Of a DNA stretch of 64,000 nt, positions 11,414-23,369 are shown piece after piece (the first letter of the stretch is position 1; each line of letters begins with the position of its first letter). The notes beneath the pieces are model-generated. The model was not told the origin of the DNA, did no database searches, and worked only from the letters and a program-made list of their open reading frames with translations. The stretch is from Nemophila menziesii. Its lineage: Eukaryota; Streptophyta; Magnoliopsida; Boraginales; Hydrophyllaceae. Location of the stretch: contig JARWIR010000043.1 in NCBI GenBank assembly GCA_029959085.1, positions 2,604,001 through 2,668,000 on the forward strand. Direction: 5' to 3'. The position numbers and the translations under genes were made by a program.

Positions 11414-12553
11414 TAGGGGAGTGTATTCAATAGAGAATTTGATGGATTTTTTTGGATTTTAAAAAGTCTATAAACTTTGCATATTTTATAGATTATTTTG
11501 GATTTTGACAGATTCTGAGGATTTTTTTTTAAATCTTGTATAGAGTTGAATGGATTTTTGCAAATTCTTTTTATATTTTGATAGACTTTGACATACAATT
11601 TTTAATATTTTTTTACAAGAATTTAAAACACTGTACTTTTAAACAAATTGAAGATCGGGCCTATATTTTCACATAAATAATATAAAAAATTGAATTACAC
11701 TATTTTCATGTTTATTATCTTAAGGAGTTAAATTATAATAAAATGTAGTTGATGGCAACATAAGTCATTTAATCAATAATTTAAGCTATCAAAGTATATA
11801 AAAATAAAGAACTAAATAAACTATTTACACATCCATCTGGTCTTATGTTAGACAACTTACCAATGAGTTAGCGACATTAAAAATATTCTTTAATGTTAAT
11901 CTCACCGAACGAAAACAGCTAATTACTACTTGGAATTGTCAAAGTAGTAGAATTTGTCATACTTAATATGTTACACAATGTAACCACATGTTTCTTTTGA
12001 AACTGTAGTTCTCAATGACAAAAAAAATATTAATCACGAGACATCATTTTACTTAGCTGGATCCATATCATATATTGTAGCTCTACATGATTTTTTTAAT
12101 TGAACAATATCTCATGAGTTTTTTAACCGAATCAATCATCTTGCGTATAATTTTTATGTAAATTTTTTAATTGAGGTTTGACATAGAAAAATATTAATAG
12201 TATGAATGAGTTTTTTAATTGATAATTTTATTAATTATAATCGCACATGAAAAATATATCATAAGTTATTTTTTTTTAATTTATTAGAAAATAGTCTAAA
12301 GAAGAAATCCATCAAAAACTCTAGGTAAAATGGTAGATTTCAAAATAAAACTTTTGTTCTTTAAAATCTTATGAAATCCAATAGGTAATAAAATCCAAAA
12401 AAATCCATAGACTTTTAAATACCATAAGATTTTAAAGGATTCTTAAAAATCCAGATTGAATACACCATGATTTTAAAAGATTCTTTAAACTCGTAATTGA
12501 ATACACCAAGATTTTAAAAGACTCTTTAAACTCTTAATTGAATACCTCTCAAC
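11414..12553. mobile_element. Non-autonomous DNA element, probable MULE type
   Basis: The left end contains ggggagtgtattcaat and the right end attgaataccTctcaac, related inverted repeats. Perfect 9-base flanks ttttaattt lie at 11,405-11,413 and 12,554-12,562. The right subterminal region holds three direct copies of 'attgaatacacc / gattttaaaagattctttaaac'. No coding capacity is visible. The T/A-rich flanks make the duplication weaker evidence than usual. Confidence 0.6.
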
Positions 12554-12736
12554 TTTTAATTTCATATGAAGTAATTGTATGAATTTTTATTTTTTCCTTT
12601 CTTAATTTTACAAAACCATTAAATCAATATAGTATCAGCATCTGAAATACATGAAAATTATTTTATATATTTTTTATAAATTAGTTATGCGGTTATTTTT
12701 TATTTATTCGAAAATATTAAATCTATATGTGTGACT

Positions 12737-13288
12737 CACTGTTCTAAAATAAGGCCACCTAACCATCCAGGCGTTCCGCCTAGACGTTTCAAAGTGCGAT
12801 CCGTCTATAATTTATCTAAAAGATTCGTCTACGCATAATCCAATTAATAAACTATCCAATAAGAATAATGGGTCGTCCAACCCAAATAATACCTAGTATG
12901 CTAGCACATAAATAAACAATTCAATCTAATTCAACGCAACACATAAGCAAAATATTAAAAAAAACTACTAAAATTAGAATTTGAACGAGCGAGAAAAAGA
13001 AGAAGGCACGACTTTCAATTTTTAAATCTAGATTTTTTGAATTAGTCATTTTTAGTAATAATAATGAATTATTATTATTTTATAGTTAAATATATGTCAT
13101 TTATGCTATTTTGATCTATGTTAAGTATATTAGGATGTAAATAATATTCAAACCAATATATTAAAATATATATTTAATATAAAATAATATAAAAACCGTC
13201 TAAATTTTGATTAATAGGTCGCCTAACCATATAAGCGTGCGAAGGTGATCGACCGCCCCAGTAGCGTTTAGTGATTTTAAGAACAATG
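12737..13288. mobile_element. hAT-like non-autonomous element, diverged
   Basis: Ends cactgttctaaaat and (reverse complement) cattgttcttaaaat form a short inverted repeat. Just inside are GC-richer blocks 'ggccacctaaccatccaggcg' (left) and 'ggtcgcctaaccatataagcg' (right), a composition common in dispersed plant hAT-like MITEs. The flanking 8-mers tgtgtgac and tgggtgat agree at 6 of 8. No open frame. Confidence 0.4.
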
Positions 13289-13429
13289 TGGGTGATCATA
13301 TAAATATATTTTTATTATTGGTGTTTGATCTTCAAAAAGTATGAGTTGAAAAATTATTACTTCAAAATCCGGAGGCAACCAACCATTCTAGGAGAGTGGA
13401 CACTCTCTCTTAGCGTTTGAGACTGATTT

Positions 13430-15672
13430 GCCTCCTTTTTTCGGACAAAAATATGATAAACCCCACACTAGCTTTGCTTCACAATCTGTGCTTCCATCTG
13501 TTGACATGCCTTCTGACGATATCCCTCAGGATTTACGCACCGTCATCTTGAAATCTTTCTCAACGTCTGAAAAGCCACTATCATATTCTATCTCTTCAGT
13601 GTATTCCTTTTTCACGAAACAATCAATCCACATAGCTAGCATGATATGTTTCTATGTCCTTGTCATTTTTAAAGGTGACACTCATGATCTTCACTAGACT
13701 TTCTATTCTTCACTTGAAACTTGAAATCCACTTTATTAGCATGGTATACCCATTCTTGGTTTCCTCTCCTATTATTTTCTTGCATAATTGCACGTCTCAT
13801 TCGAGACTTCTCAGTTGGGTGTTCTTGTTCATACTCTTCTAACGGTGGTGTACCTCTACAACAAATATCTTGAAACTTTTCCTTCTCTGGCATTTCCAAT
13901 TATTCCCCAGTTACAACATTATTAATGGATTATATAATGCTTTCATCAACCTTTTCTCATTTGTTCTTCAACCTCGCACTGAACATGGTAATAAGTAGGT
14001 CCATAATGTTGCTCCCATTCCTCCACTTCAATTACTTCATTTATCTTAGCCTTCATTTTCTCTCTTCGCCTTCCCTCTATTTCTTCATCTATCATAATCC
14101 TAGTAAACTCGTGATCAACCAACCCGCCTTCAAGCTCAACCCTACTAGTACTAGTGTCTCGATATTCACCTAACATGTCCCAATTACTGTTTCTATTGAA
14201 CCAAAAAGAATTGAGTGATGACGCCAGCTATTAGAACCTATCCGAGCCTCTTTTCCCATCGGTGGTGGAAACTAATCACCATCTCGATGCCATGTGAAGT
14301 GTTGAATAGGATATGAGTAGTCACTATCAATCTACTTCCGTATCCAGTACTTTGTCTTCTTGAATAGCGCAATAGATTGTGACCTTTCTCAGTTAAAAAG
14401 CTTAAACCCATCCTCACCACTATCTAAATTAAGAACCACGTTAGTAAACTAGCCTTACTGTGAGCAAGGTGCCTATATCAAAGTAGAATAACCCCACACC
14501 TACATACTGAAACTGAGTCCCCACTATACCATCCTCTTGACCTATATAAGACCTTGTAGGTATGAATTCATCGCATCTGAGTGACACCCTAAATCTGAGA
14601 AACTCAACATCTCTTGTATTTTTTATTGGAAAATCCATCTCCTCCAGACTAATGAATCTAGTAGCAATACCTCTATTGTATCCAAAGTGTATTACATGTG
14701 CGCAAGGCCATGCACCTGGACGCACACCGATGACACCATTAGATCCACCTCAGATGACGTAGTATTGTTATCCCATTTTTGTTAGACAATATGCATGGAG
14801 TGAAAATCTCCTGGTCTCAAGAACCAAATCCTCTCACACTCTTCTTCATTATCAATTTCGATATGAAAGTGATTCACCTTGATTTCTAATACACCCATGT
14901 TTCGATTAATGAACCTATATTCCAATATAAACATCCTTAAAACGTTTGCATAAACTCTGCAGGCTCCAAGAACCCTGGAAATCAAAGAAATTCTCTAAAA
15001 AGGCACCACAATGGATTTGGGTTTACTTTAGTCCCAATATTCAGTTGTTCAAGCCTTTGCATTGCATTATTCCTTATCTTGGCCAACAAGAGAGTGTGAT
15101 GATCTTTGTTAGCCTTACTGGTTTTGTGGAAGGATTCAAACAAAGACACACAAATACTAGATATGCTAACACACAATTTTTAAGGGAGATTTTAAACTTA
15201 AAATATAAGAAAAGATGCAGAGTGTAGTGGTTAAAATGAAGAACCTCAACCCCAATTATAGTCTCAACATATAAGGATAAGAAGATGAAAAGACTTACCC
15301 TTGCAATATTAGCTCTTGTATGACATTTGGCAGTCACCAATATTTAAATTAGTTTTCTGGCCTCCAATACTTGCTCTTGGAAAGTCCAAAACAGAACTTT
15401 CCATCTCTACTATCTTGAAAGCTCTAACCATTAGTGGTGTAAGGTTTATTTCATGGCTTCCATCTCATATGAGCATTAAACTTTAGTTGCGTATATGTAG
15501 AATTTCTCATCATTATCTCCACTTTCTTCTCTTTTAGACAACACCGAACCAATTTTGCATATTCACTTACAATACTTTTTGCTTCATCATTCTCATTCAT
15601 ATCTTTCACATCCTTTACTTTGTTACTCCTCACACTACCACTACATATTCCCGTATTTCGAGGAGCTTCCAT
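13430..15672 (-). pseudogene. L1-type LINE ORF1 relic (DUF4283-like)
   Basis: Several short minus-strand frames line up in order from 15,672 to 13,669 as pieces of one broken gene. They include MQRLEQLNIGTKVNPNPLW, then EECERIWFLRPGDFHSMHIV, then a piece with FPIKNTRDVEFLRFRVSLRC and GIVGTQFQYVGVGLFYFD. These match the pattern of plant LINE ORF1 proteins: a DUF4283 block, then 'LRVRV...KPL', then 'V.YE.L..FC' leading to a zinc knuckle. The knuckle itself is not intact. Acidic and charged pieces (13,899-14,176) follow. The ORF1 assignment is pattern-based and moderate; no ORF2 follows to the left. Confidence 0.4.
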
Positions 15673-16224
15673 GGCAATTCATTCTTTTTTTCTCTTCTAG
15701 CACCCTTTCTCTATTTCCACAACAAAAAACATTCATATTAAGATAATTAGTCTAGCGTATAGATATATCATAAACCTGTTTAGTAAAATAAAGATAAGGC
15801 CAGGGAAGGAGGTAGGCTTAGTCCTCCATTGCTTGACAGTTAGATACGACCAGTTAGAGCCATTAGTAATGTCAACGAAGGTGGATATAATTACCATTCA
15901 AAACTTGTCTTAGTAATGGAAATTAAGTATAAAATCTGTAACATAAAAGCAAATATGCCCGCCGTGGTGGTAAAAATCAGGATGCGCCTTGACTATAAAA
16001 AACAAAATGAAATATATAGCAAATAAATCAAACATGTTCACGGCCATCTTCTCCAATCTAGCATAGATAAGATCCAAATTCATATAAGTGGTTCCACTGT
16101 CAAACAAACCCATCCCAACTCCATCACATCTTTATAAATAATTAAGATGGAAGAGACACAAACCATCGTTATGTTAATCTCCCTATCAAAGGAAAATTCA
16201 AGACAATCGATCTCAATTCCAAGC
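15673..16224. other. Non-coding stretch between LINE relic and Copia element
   Basis: No convincing open frame, inverted repeat or target duplication seen. Moderately AT-rich. Confidence 0.4.
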
Positions 16225-16447
16225 TGATAAGATACACACCACTATAATTTATGCACCTTCATCTCATGTGATTAATACTCCTCAACTAGATGAGAAACTA
16301 ATATAACAAATCTGTTAGTTAATATATGTATGTATAGTGTGTGTAATCCAGCATAATTAGTGTGCTTAGCTCTCTATATAAACAGACTCTTTGTAACAGT
16401 TTTATACACATGAAATATAAAACTTGTTCTCCTCTTTACATCTATTA
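16225..16447 (+). repeat. Copia 5' LTR
   Basis: About 223 bases beginning tgataag and containing 'ttatgcaccttcatctcatg', 'ctctatataaac' (TATA-like) and 'acacatgaaatataaaac', all repeated in the 3' LTR. Confidence 0.85.
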
Positions 16448-16479
16448 TGGTATCATGAGTCACAGAAGAAACAAGTTTT

Positions 16480-17480
16480 TTTTTCCATTAATGGCGTCTT
16501 AAGCTTCAATTCTTCGCTCTCGATTCTTCTGTGCTTCTCTCATGGATTCTTATTCTTCATACATGCCTCAAATCACCGATTTTATCTAAGTTATTACTTC
16601 TTCGACATAATTTGGCACCACTCGTTCAAAAATTCAAATCAATCTCGATTCAAAAAATTATGACCTTTGGCGAGCTTAACTCAAAGCAGTTTTGGAGACG
16701 CGCAAGTATCTCGATCATGTTAATGGATCATGTTCTTCTGAGCCAACCTTCTATACTTGGCTTATTGAAGAGCATCAACTCAAGGTTTTGTTCCTTTCAT
16801 CTATAATTACTTCTATTATTTCTCAAGTAGTTAAACTACAACGTTCATATGATGTTTGGCATAAATTGGAAGAAATATTTGTCAATCATTGTTGTACTCA
16901 TGTTAATCAACTTAAAATGCGGTTATTAAAATCAAAAAGGGAGATCGACATATGAATGATTATCTTGCTGAAATCCAAGATATATGTGATGGAATAGATA
17001 CAACTGCCTCATCTCATCCTCTTGACGATGTTATTATGTATACATTAAAAGGTTTGCTAGCTGAATTCAATCAGTTCAAGTCAAGTATTTGAATTCCAAA
17101 TGCTCACTCTTCAACACTTTCCATTCACTTGGAGTTTACTTGTTTCTGAAAACATTCGTATGAAAATGGAGGATTCGTGTGATATCTCGTCTTCAAATCA
17201 CACGACTCTATTTTCTCAATCAAGTAACTCAATGCCTCAATATCATGCTCGTGGTCTTGGTTTCTCTCCTGGTGGTCGTGGGCGTGGTCGTACCCGAGGA
17301 TATCCTTCAAATCTAACGTCAATTTTAGGTGCACCGCCATCCTCACCGCAAATTGGTATGATTCTTCTTATTCATCGACACATATGTGTTAAATTTGTCT
17401 CCGTTTTAGTCACTCTGCATTGGATTGCTGATATAGGACTGACTTTTTTACATATCCGTCTCCTAAAGCTCATAATCTAG
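16480..17480 (+). pseudogene. Copia gag region
   Basis: Frames joined by eye give LDHVNGSCSSEPTFYTWLIE, then SYDVWHKLEEIFVNH and INQLKMRLLKSKREID, followed by NDYLAEIQDICDGID. This is the UBN2/Retrotran_gag_2 pattern of Copia nucleocapsid precursors. A Gly/Arg-rich stretch (SPGGRGRGRTRG) stands near where the zinc knuckle is expected. At least two frame changes and a stop at about 16,953 show it is dead. Confidence 0.75.
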
Positions 17481-17497
17481 TTGCTCTAGCTGCTCAA

Positions 17498-18424
17498 ATG
17501 TCAATTTCATCCTCAACTTCTTATGATCCCGAGTTGTGGTATCTTGACTCTGTTTCTAACAGTCATGTTACCAATGATCCGTCTCCTCTTCAACAATCTA
17601 CACCTTATAATGGTGGGAATACGGTGTCAGTTGGTAATGGTCAAGCATTAGAAATTGCTAACGTTGGGCATAGTAAGATTATTTCTTCACATTCTTTGTT
17701 TTTTAATATTCTATACTTTATGTCCCTCATATTGCCTCTAATCTATTATCTATATTTAAATTTACCTTAGATAATCACTGCTATATCACTTCTGTTTCTA
17801 ACTATGTGTCTATTCGTGATAATCATTCCCATTGTGTCCTATTTCAGGGCCCTTTTAAAGATGAATTATATTCTTTATATTCTGGTGCAAAATCGTGGTT
17901 ATTGTGTCACTGGTCCTCTTCTCCACTTATGTTTTTATCTAGTACATTGGTGTCTTTTGCAGCTGTGCATTCTCCTTTACGTTTGGGTAATCCCTATACT
18001 AATGTGTCTATCCCTTTGTCCTCTACTTTAGACACAAAATTAGACTACCATGGTATTAAATGTAACTCATGTGATACTTCTAAAGCACATAAAATACCTT
18101 TACATTATCTGTAACTAAGTCTTGTAGGCCTTTTGAACTTGTTCACAGTGATGTATGGAATCCATCTCCTATTTCTTCTTGTTCCTTTTAAATACTATGT
18201 ACTTTTTGTTAATGTCGTTTCATTTGGGTTATCCTCTTACACAAAAATCAGATTTGTGTGATGTCTTCAAATTTTTTACTCAAATGGTTCACACTCAATT
18301 CAATACTAGAATTCAAGTCCTAAGTTCTGATAAGGGGGGGGGGGGAGTACACAGGTCATATATTTTGTTCTTTCCTTCACTCCAATGGCATTATACATCA
18401 AACCTCATGTCCAGATACACCTGA
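17498..18424 (+). pseudogene. Copia protease / pre-integrase / integrase remnants
   Basis: The frame at 17,498 contains WYLDSVSNSHVTNDPSPLQQ, equivalent to the Copia protease loop WxxDSGAxxHVT, but with DSV in place of the catalytic DSG. Next comes a pre-integrase-like piece (FQGPFKDELYSLYSGAK) and integrase scraps (DVFKFFTQMVHTQFNTRIQV followed by a Ser-Asp-Lys-Gly block). A run of 12 G at about 18,333-18,344 sits within the integrase part. Frameshifts throughout. Confidence 0.7.
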
Positions 18425-19099
18425 AAAAAATGTGTATCTGAACGTAAACATCGCCATCTTATTGAAACTACTCTCTCACTTCTTGCACATAGCTTTCTAT
18501 CCTCCAAATAGTCGCTTGAAGCTCTTTCAGTAGTTGTCTACCTCATCAACTTACTTCCCACTCCTTTGCTTTTAGATGAGTCCCTTTGAGGATTTATACT
18601 CTTCTCCTCCGTCCTATTCACATCTCAAAGTGTTTGGTTGCTTATGTTACCCTTGTTTAAACCATATGCACCACATAAACTTTCACCCAAGTCTGAGATG
18701 TGTGTGTTTATTGGCTATTGCACATATTCTAAAGGCTATAAATGATTATTCTTAAAACTAATCATGTTTTTGTATCACGTTTTGTTTGATGAAAGTTAAT
18801 TTCCTTTTCAATCCTCTACTCCTTCCTCAGTGTCGCATTCTTCTTCTTCCTTGGATCAATCTCATTCCACTTAAATTGATTTGTTTGATATTAATATTAA
18901 TCCTTCTTCAATTTCTCATCAGTTTATTTCTCCACATTCTACTATACCTAGTTCTTCAACTCTTAAGTCCTCTTCAAACTCGTCTAGTTCTCCTTCACCT
19001 ACACCCTCTCCTATACCACCTCAACAAGCCCTTTCTCCCCGTCATCATATGGACACTCGTTGTCAAACGGGCCATCTAAATCCATCCTATAAGTGTCAA

Positions 19100-20388
19100 A
19101 CTCTATTCTATCACCTGCTCTCATTGAACCCGCGTATTATAAGGAAGCTTCTAGGTTTGAATGTTGTCAATTAGCCATGACTGAGAAGTATAATGCACTT
19201 ATCAGTCAGCACACATGGAATTTAGTTCCTCCTCCACGTGGTCATGCTCTTATTGCGTGTAAATGGATAAATTAAACGTCATGCAGACGACTCAAATTCT
19301 CGATATAAAGCACGCTTAGTTGCTCGTGGTTTCTCACAAAGAATTTGGTTTGGACTATACTGAAACATTTAGTCCAGTTGTTAAACATCAAACCATTCTT
19401 GCGATTCTTGCTTTAGCTGCTTCATATAAATTCGTCAAGTGGAAGTCTCTAACGCGTTTATGCATGGAGCACTTGATGAAGATGTGTATATGGTTCAAAC
19501 TACTGGGTTCGTTGACAAAGATAATCCCAAATTTGTTTGTAAATTAATCGCTCACTTTATGGGATTAAACAAGCTCCAAGATCTTGGTACCAATTTCTCA
19601 CTTATTTTCTCATAACTCAAGGTTTTGTAGTGGGTTATGCTTATACATATATGTTTGTTAGAGTTTATAATAGAAATTTAACTATTATATTAGTTTATGT
19701 GGATGATATACTTGTAATAGGTGTTGACTTTACTTCCATGTTGTCTATTATATGGCTATTAAATCAAGTTTCTTAATGAAGGATTTGGATTCTTTATCTT
19801 ACTTCCTTGGGTTAGAAACATTGTGTTTTGAGGATTAATTAATAGTTACTCAAGCTAACTATGCTCTCTCTATCTCACACAAAGCTGGACTTACTGAATG
19901 CAAAGCCTCACTTACTCCTACTTTAAACAAGTATATAGTTGTTTCATATCATGGATTGTTACTATATAAAGATCCTTTACTCTTTAGTATTTTGAGTGGA
20001 GCTTTATCTCGTCCAAACATTGCGTTTGCAGTTAATCAGATATGTCAAGCAATGCATTACCCAAATAATTCAGACTATGAGTCTTTAAAGAAATTACTTT
20101 GACACATTAAATTCACTCTTTAGTATGGCCTTTGTTTTTCTGCATCTTCTACTGCACTTTGAGATTTTTCTTACTCGGATTGGGCAAGTAATTTAGTTGA
20201 TCGATGATCTACAACTGGATACTGTATATTTTCGGGATCTAATCTTGTTTCTTGGGGTTCCAAACATCAATCGATTGTTTTTAGATCATCTATAGAAGCA
20301 GAATATAGAGCTATGACCTATGTTTCGGCAGAAATTAAATGGTTCACTTTCTTATTAAAGAGTTTACATAATCCTGTTATAACACCTT
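19100..20388 (+). pseudogene. Copia reverse transcriptase and RNase H remnants
   Basis: Recognisable RT pieces are TEKYNALISQHTWNLVPPPR, then CKWIN, SPVVKHQTILAILALAAS and the catalytic LVYVDDILVIG (about 19,695). RNase H follows with YCIFSGSNLVSWGSKHQSIV and SSIEAEYRAM. The catalytic YVDD is intact but the frame is not continuous. The RNase H coding region is cut at about 20,388 by the minus-strand LINE and resumes after 22,407 with ACDNVLALSLA and VFHTRTRHIDVDFHFFRE. Confidence 0.8.
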
Positions 20389-22407
20389 TTTTTTTCTGGG
20401 TCGGGTAAACGGTTGTATTAAAATATCAAAACTGTACACTATACATGGGTGTTACCTACCTAGGCTCGAAAGCTTAAGGTAGCAAAAAGGAATATAAAAA
20501 CAACTACCTCATACTATACTAGTACAAGCTAGCCTTCCACTCACATCCAAAAAAGAATGTCGAGGGAACAAGGAAAATAAGATAGAATAAACACACCATT
20601 TAATTTCCTTGGTTACTATTTCTCTAGTCTTGGAAGCACCTCTCATGGCTAGGTGATTTCTCGCCGTCCAAATACAATACACGGTAGCTCCAAACCCCAC
20701 TTTCTAAGCCTTTCTTCTCCAATTCTCTCTAGCTTTTAATTTTTTAAGCCATTTCAAAGCGCTTAAAATAGTGTTCATTTCCTTGTCTAGTCCAAGCCAC
20801 ATTTTTATATCATCCCATATAGCCTTAGCAAAAGAGCATTCAAAAAATAAATGCCTATTCGATTCAAAATCTTCCTTACACAAATCACAAAGTGGATCAA
20901 GTTCCATGTAAGTAATCCTATTCTTAGTTTTAAGTCTTTCCTTTAATGCCATCCATACTATGATTGCATGTTTCGGAAATACACTCGGATCCCACACAAT
21001 ATTTGCCCAAGGTTTAATAAAAGCTTTACGACGAAATAAATCATAAGGGAATTTATATACATCATAAAACTCTATTGTATTTACCTCATATGTTGATCGG
21101 GGCGCCTTAACGGAAGCAAACCATATCGCTAATATTTCTTTTCTTCCTTCTTCACCTAGGGACCCACGTATAATTTCTTTTAGCTCCCAAATATTTTTCA
21201 AAAGTGGGGAATCACTTTTTTTAGGAATTTATTCCCAAAAACCACTACTATTAAAATACTCACCATGAATCCACCTAATCCAAAGTGATTCTTTATTTTC
21301 CACTATTTTCTAAATCATCTTTAGGAGTAAAGATTTATTCCATGCTTCAAAATCTTTTAATCCAAGTCCCCCTTCATTTTTAGGCATATAAATCTTTTTC
21401 CAACTAACTTGGGGTGGCTTATTATCCCAATAAAAATTACGGCAAATACTAATAATTCTCTCTTTAACACCAACCGGAACCAGGAAAATCGTAAACCAAA
21501 AGCATATCACCCCTTGAAGAACCGATCTAATCAATTCCAATCTACCCGCAAATGAGAGTGAAGAGGCTCTACAACTCCTAACATAACCTTCCAATTTATC
21601 AAAAAGAGATTTATAGTCTCTCGATAATAATACGGAAGATCTTAGCGGGACCCCTAAATAACGAAAAGGCATGATCCCTTCCTCAAAATTCGTAGGTATA
21701 ATCCCATTAATCAAATCATCATTTGAGATACCTATGTAATAAATATTAGATTTTTCAACATTTAAACGAAACCCCGAAACATCTCCAAACTCATTTAAAC
21801 TATCCATAAGAATCTTAATCGAACCTTTATCACCTTTAGAAAGTAACATTAAATCGTCCGCAAAAGCTAAATGTGTTATTTTTTCCTTCTCGCATTTGGG
21901 ATGATAATTAAATCCAACACAAGTATTTTTTTTTAAAAGCCTAGAGAAATATTCAAGACAAAGAATAAATAGATAAGGAGACATAGGATCACCTTGTCTT
22001 AAGCCTTTTTCGCCTTTAAAAAAACCATGCACTTCTCCATTTATAGCCAAAGAGTAAAACGGAGATGAAACACACACCATAATCCAATTAACTATTTTTT
22101 CCGAAAACTTTGATCCCTTTAAAACTTCATAAACAAAGTCCCATGATATAGAGTCATACGCCTTTCTAAAATCAATTTTAATAATACATCTTGACGAGCT
22201 ACTTTGATTATTATAACCTCGAAATAGTTCTTGCATAAGGTGTATATTTTCTATCATAGATCTACCCTCAACAAACGCATTTTGGGATTTATCCACTATA
22301 TTATTTAAACAAGGTTTCAATCTATCCGCTAATATCATAGTAATCGCTTTATAAACCACGTTACAACACGAAATAGGCCGAAAATTATCAACACTTTTGG
22401 GATCATC
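20388..22407 (-). mobile_element. 5'-truncated L1-type LINE inserted in the Copia element
   Basis: Copia RNase H sequence is present on both sides. The insert reads as a minus-strand L1 whose A-tail appears as the T-run at 20,389-20,397. It begins within the RT domain, so it is truncated at its 5' end, as is usual for target-primed L1 insertions. I could not read a clear target duplication. Confidence 0.8.
20509..22403 (-). pseudogene. LINE ORF2: reverse transcriptase and zf-RVT
   Basis: From 22,403 leftwards: DPKSVDNFRPISCCNVVYKA (RT block), KIDFRKAYDSISWDFVYEVL, GLRQGDPMSPYLFILCLEYF and the catalytic THLAFADDLMLLSKG. Further on are GRLELIRSVLQGV and, at about 20,870, DPLCDLCKEDF...HLFFEC, the C-C-H-C zinc-binding domain of plant L1 ORF2 (zf-RVT). 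It ends with TVYCIWTARNHLAMRG. The RT frame is open for 349 residues (22,359-21,310), then stops near 21,309, 21,203 and 20,703 break it. A fairly young insertion compared with its Copia host. Confidence 0.85.
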
Positions 22408-22658
22408 TATCTTCTCTTGCTTGTGACAATGTCTTAGCTCTTTCTTTAGCTACTATTTCGGTGTTTCACACTCGTACACGACACATTGATGTTGATTTCC
22501 ACTTTTTTCGTGAATAAGTCAAAGCCAAACTTCCGCCAACTTCTTCATGTGCCTTCTCATCTCCAAATTGCCAATCTTTTCACTAAAGGGTTTGCTATCA
22601 TGTTATTTTCTTCACTTATCTCCAAGCTTCCCTTGTTAAACATGCTCAGCTTGAGGGG

Positions 22659-22875
22659 TGATAAGTAGCCACACAACATTTTAGTTTATGCACCTTCACC
22701 TCATGTGATTAATACTCCTCAACTAGATGACAAACTAATATAACAAATCTATTAGTTAATATATGTATGTACAAATCTTGGGTTAGAAATATCGCGTTTC
22801 TATATAAACACACTCTATGTAACATTTTTTATACACATGAAATATAAAATTTCTTCTCTTCTTCGATCTATTACA
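22659..22875 (+). repeat. Copia 3' LTR
   Basis: About 217 bases, homologous to 16,225-16,447 (shared ttatgcaccttcacctcatg, ctcctcaactagatga, acacatgaaatataaaat). It ends ctattaca. Preceded by the polypurine tract. Confidence 0.85.
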
Positions 22876-22914
22876 AACTATATCAAACTTTACCTTCAAA
22901 GCTCTCACCTTTTT

Positions 22915-23307
22915 TTTTTTTTGGTTACATGGGTTCCGGGCCAGCTTGCGCGCACCCGACTAATCCCACGGAGATATACATGCCTCCCCATATAATATAT
23001 TCTCATGGTAAATCAGAACTAGGTTACCCATGTTCAGCGAGGGGTTCGAGCCTTGTACCTCTTACTTTACACCGGTTAGGGAGGGGATTCGAACCATGGA
23101 CCTCCCCCTAATCCCACGGAGATATACATGCCTCCCCATATATATTCTCATGGTAAATCAGAACTAGGTTACCCATGTTCAGCGAGGGGTTCGAGCCTTG
23201 TACCTCTTACTTTACACCCGTTAGGGAGGGGATTCGAACCATGGACCTCCCCATTAAATGTTGAAGAAATAGCAAGGCTCTGGCTAGTTGAGCTAACCCA
23301 ACTGGTT
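22915..23307 (-). mobile_element. tRNA-derived SINE with internal 148-bp tandem duplication
   Basis: On the minus strand it starts aaccagttgggttagctcaa, carries the B-box ggttcgaatccc, and ends with an A-tail (T-run at 22,910-22,922). Copies of agctctcacctttt at 22,900-22,914 and 23,308-23,322 flank it. The segment starting taatcccacggagatataca occurs twice (22,961 and 23,109), so about 148 bases are duplicated head to tail, including the B-box. Same family as the SINE at 10,179. It lies only about 60 bases upstream of the ABCC copy A promoter homology. Confidence 0.85.
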
Positions 23308-23369
23308 AGCTCTCACCTTTTTAGAAAGAAAAAGAGAAAGAGAGAAAGACTTCCTTTCTTTGCCTCTTT

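Larger units (their letters stand above)
16225..22875 (+). mobile_element. Copia LTR retrotransposon, degraded, with nested LINE
   Basis: Two related LTRs bracket the element (16,225-16,447 and 22,659-22,875). Right after the left LTR is tggtatcatgag, a tRNA-Met-type primer-binding site. Right before the right LTR is the purine tract agcttgaggggtg. The order gag, protease, integrase, RT, RNase H is the Copia order. The coding region is broken by many stops and frameshifts. A minus-strand L1 (about 20,388-22,407) splits the RNase H region. I could not find a matching target duplication outside the LTRs. Confidence 0.9.

Noticed and set aside
16225..22875. Copia element as a full, active retrotransposon
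   Set aside because: LTRs differ visibly, the coding region has many stops and frameshifts, and a LINE splits RNase H.
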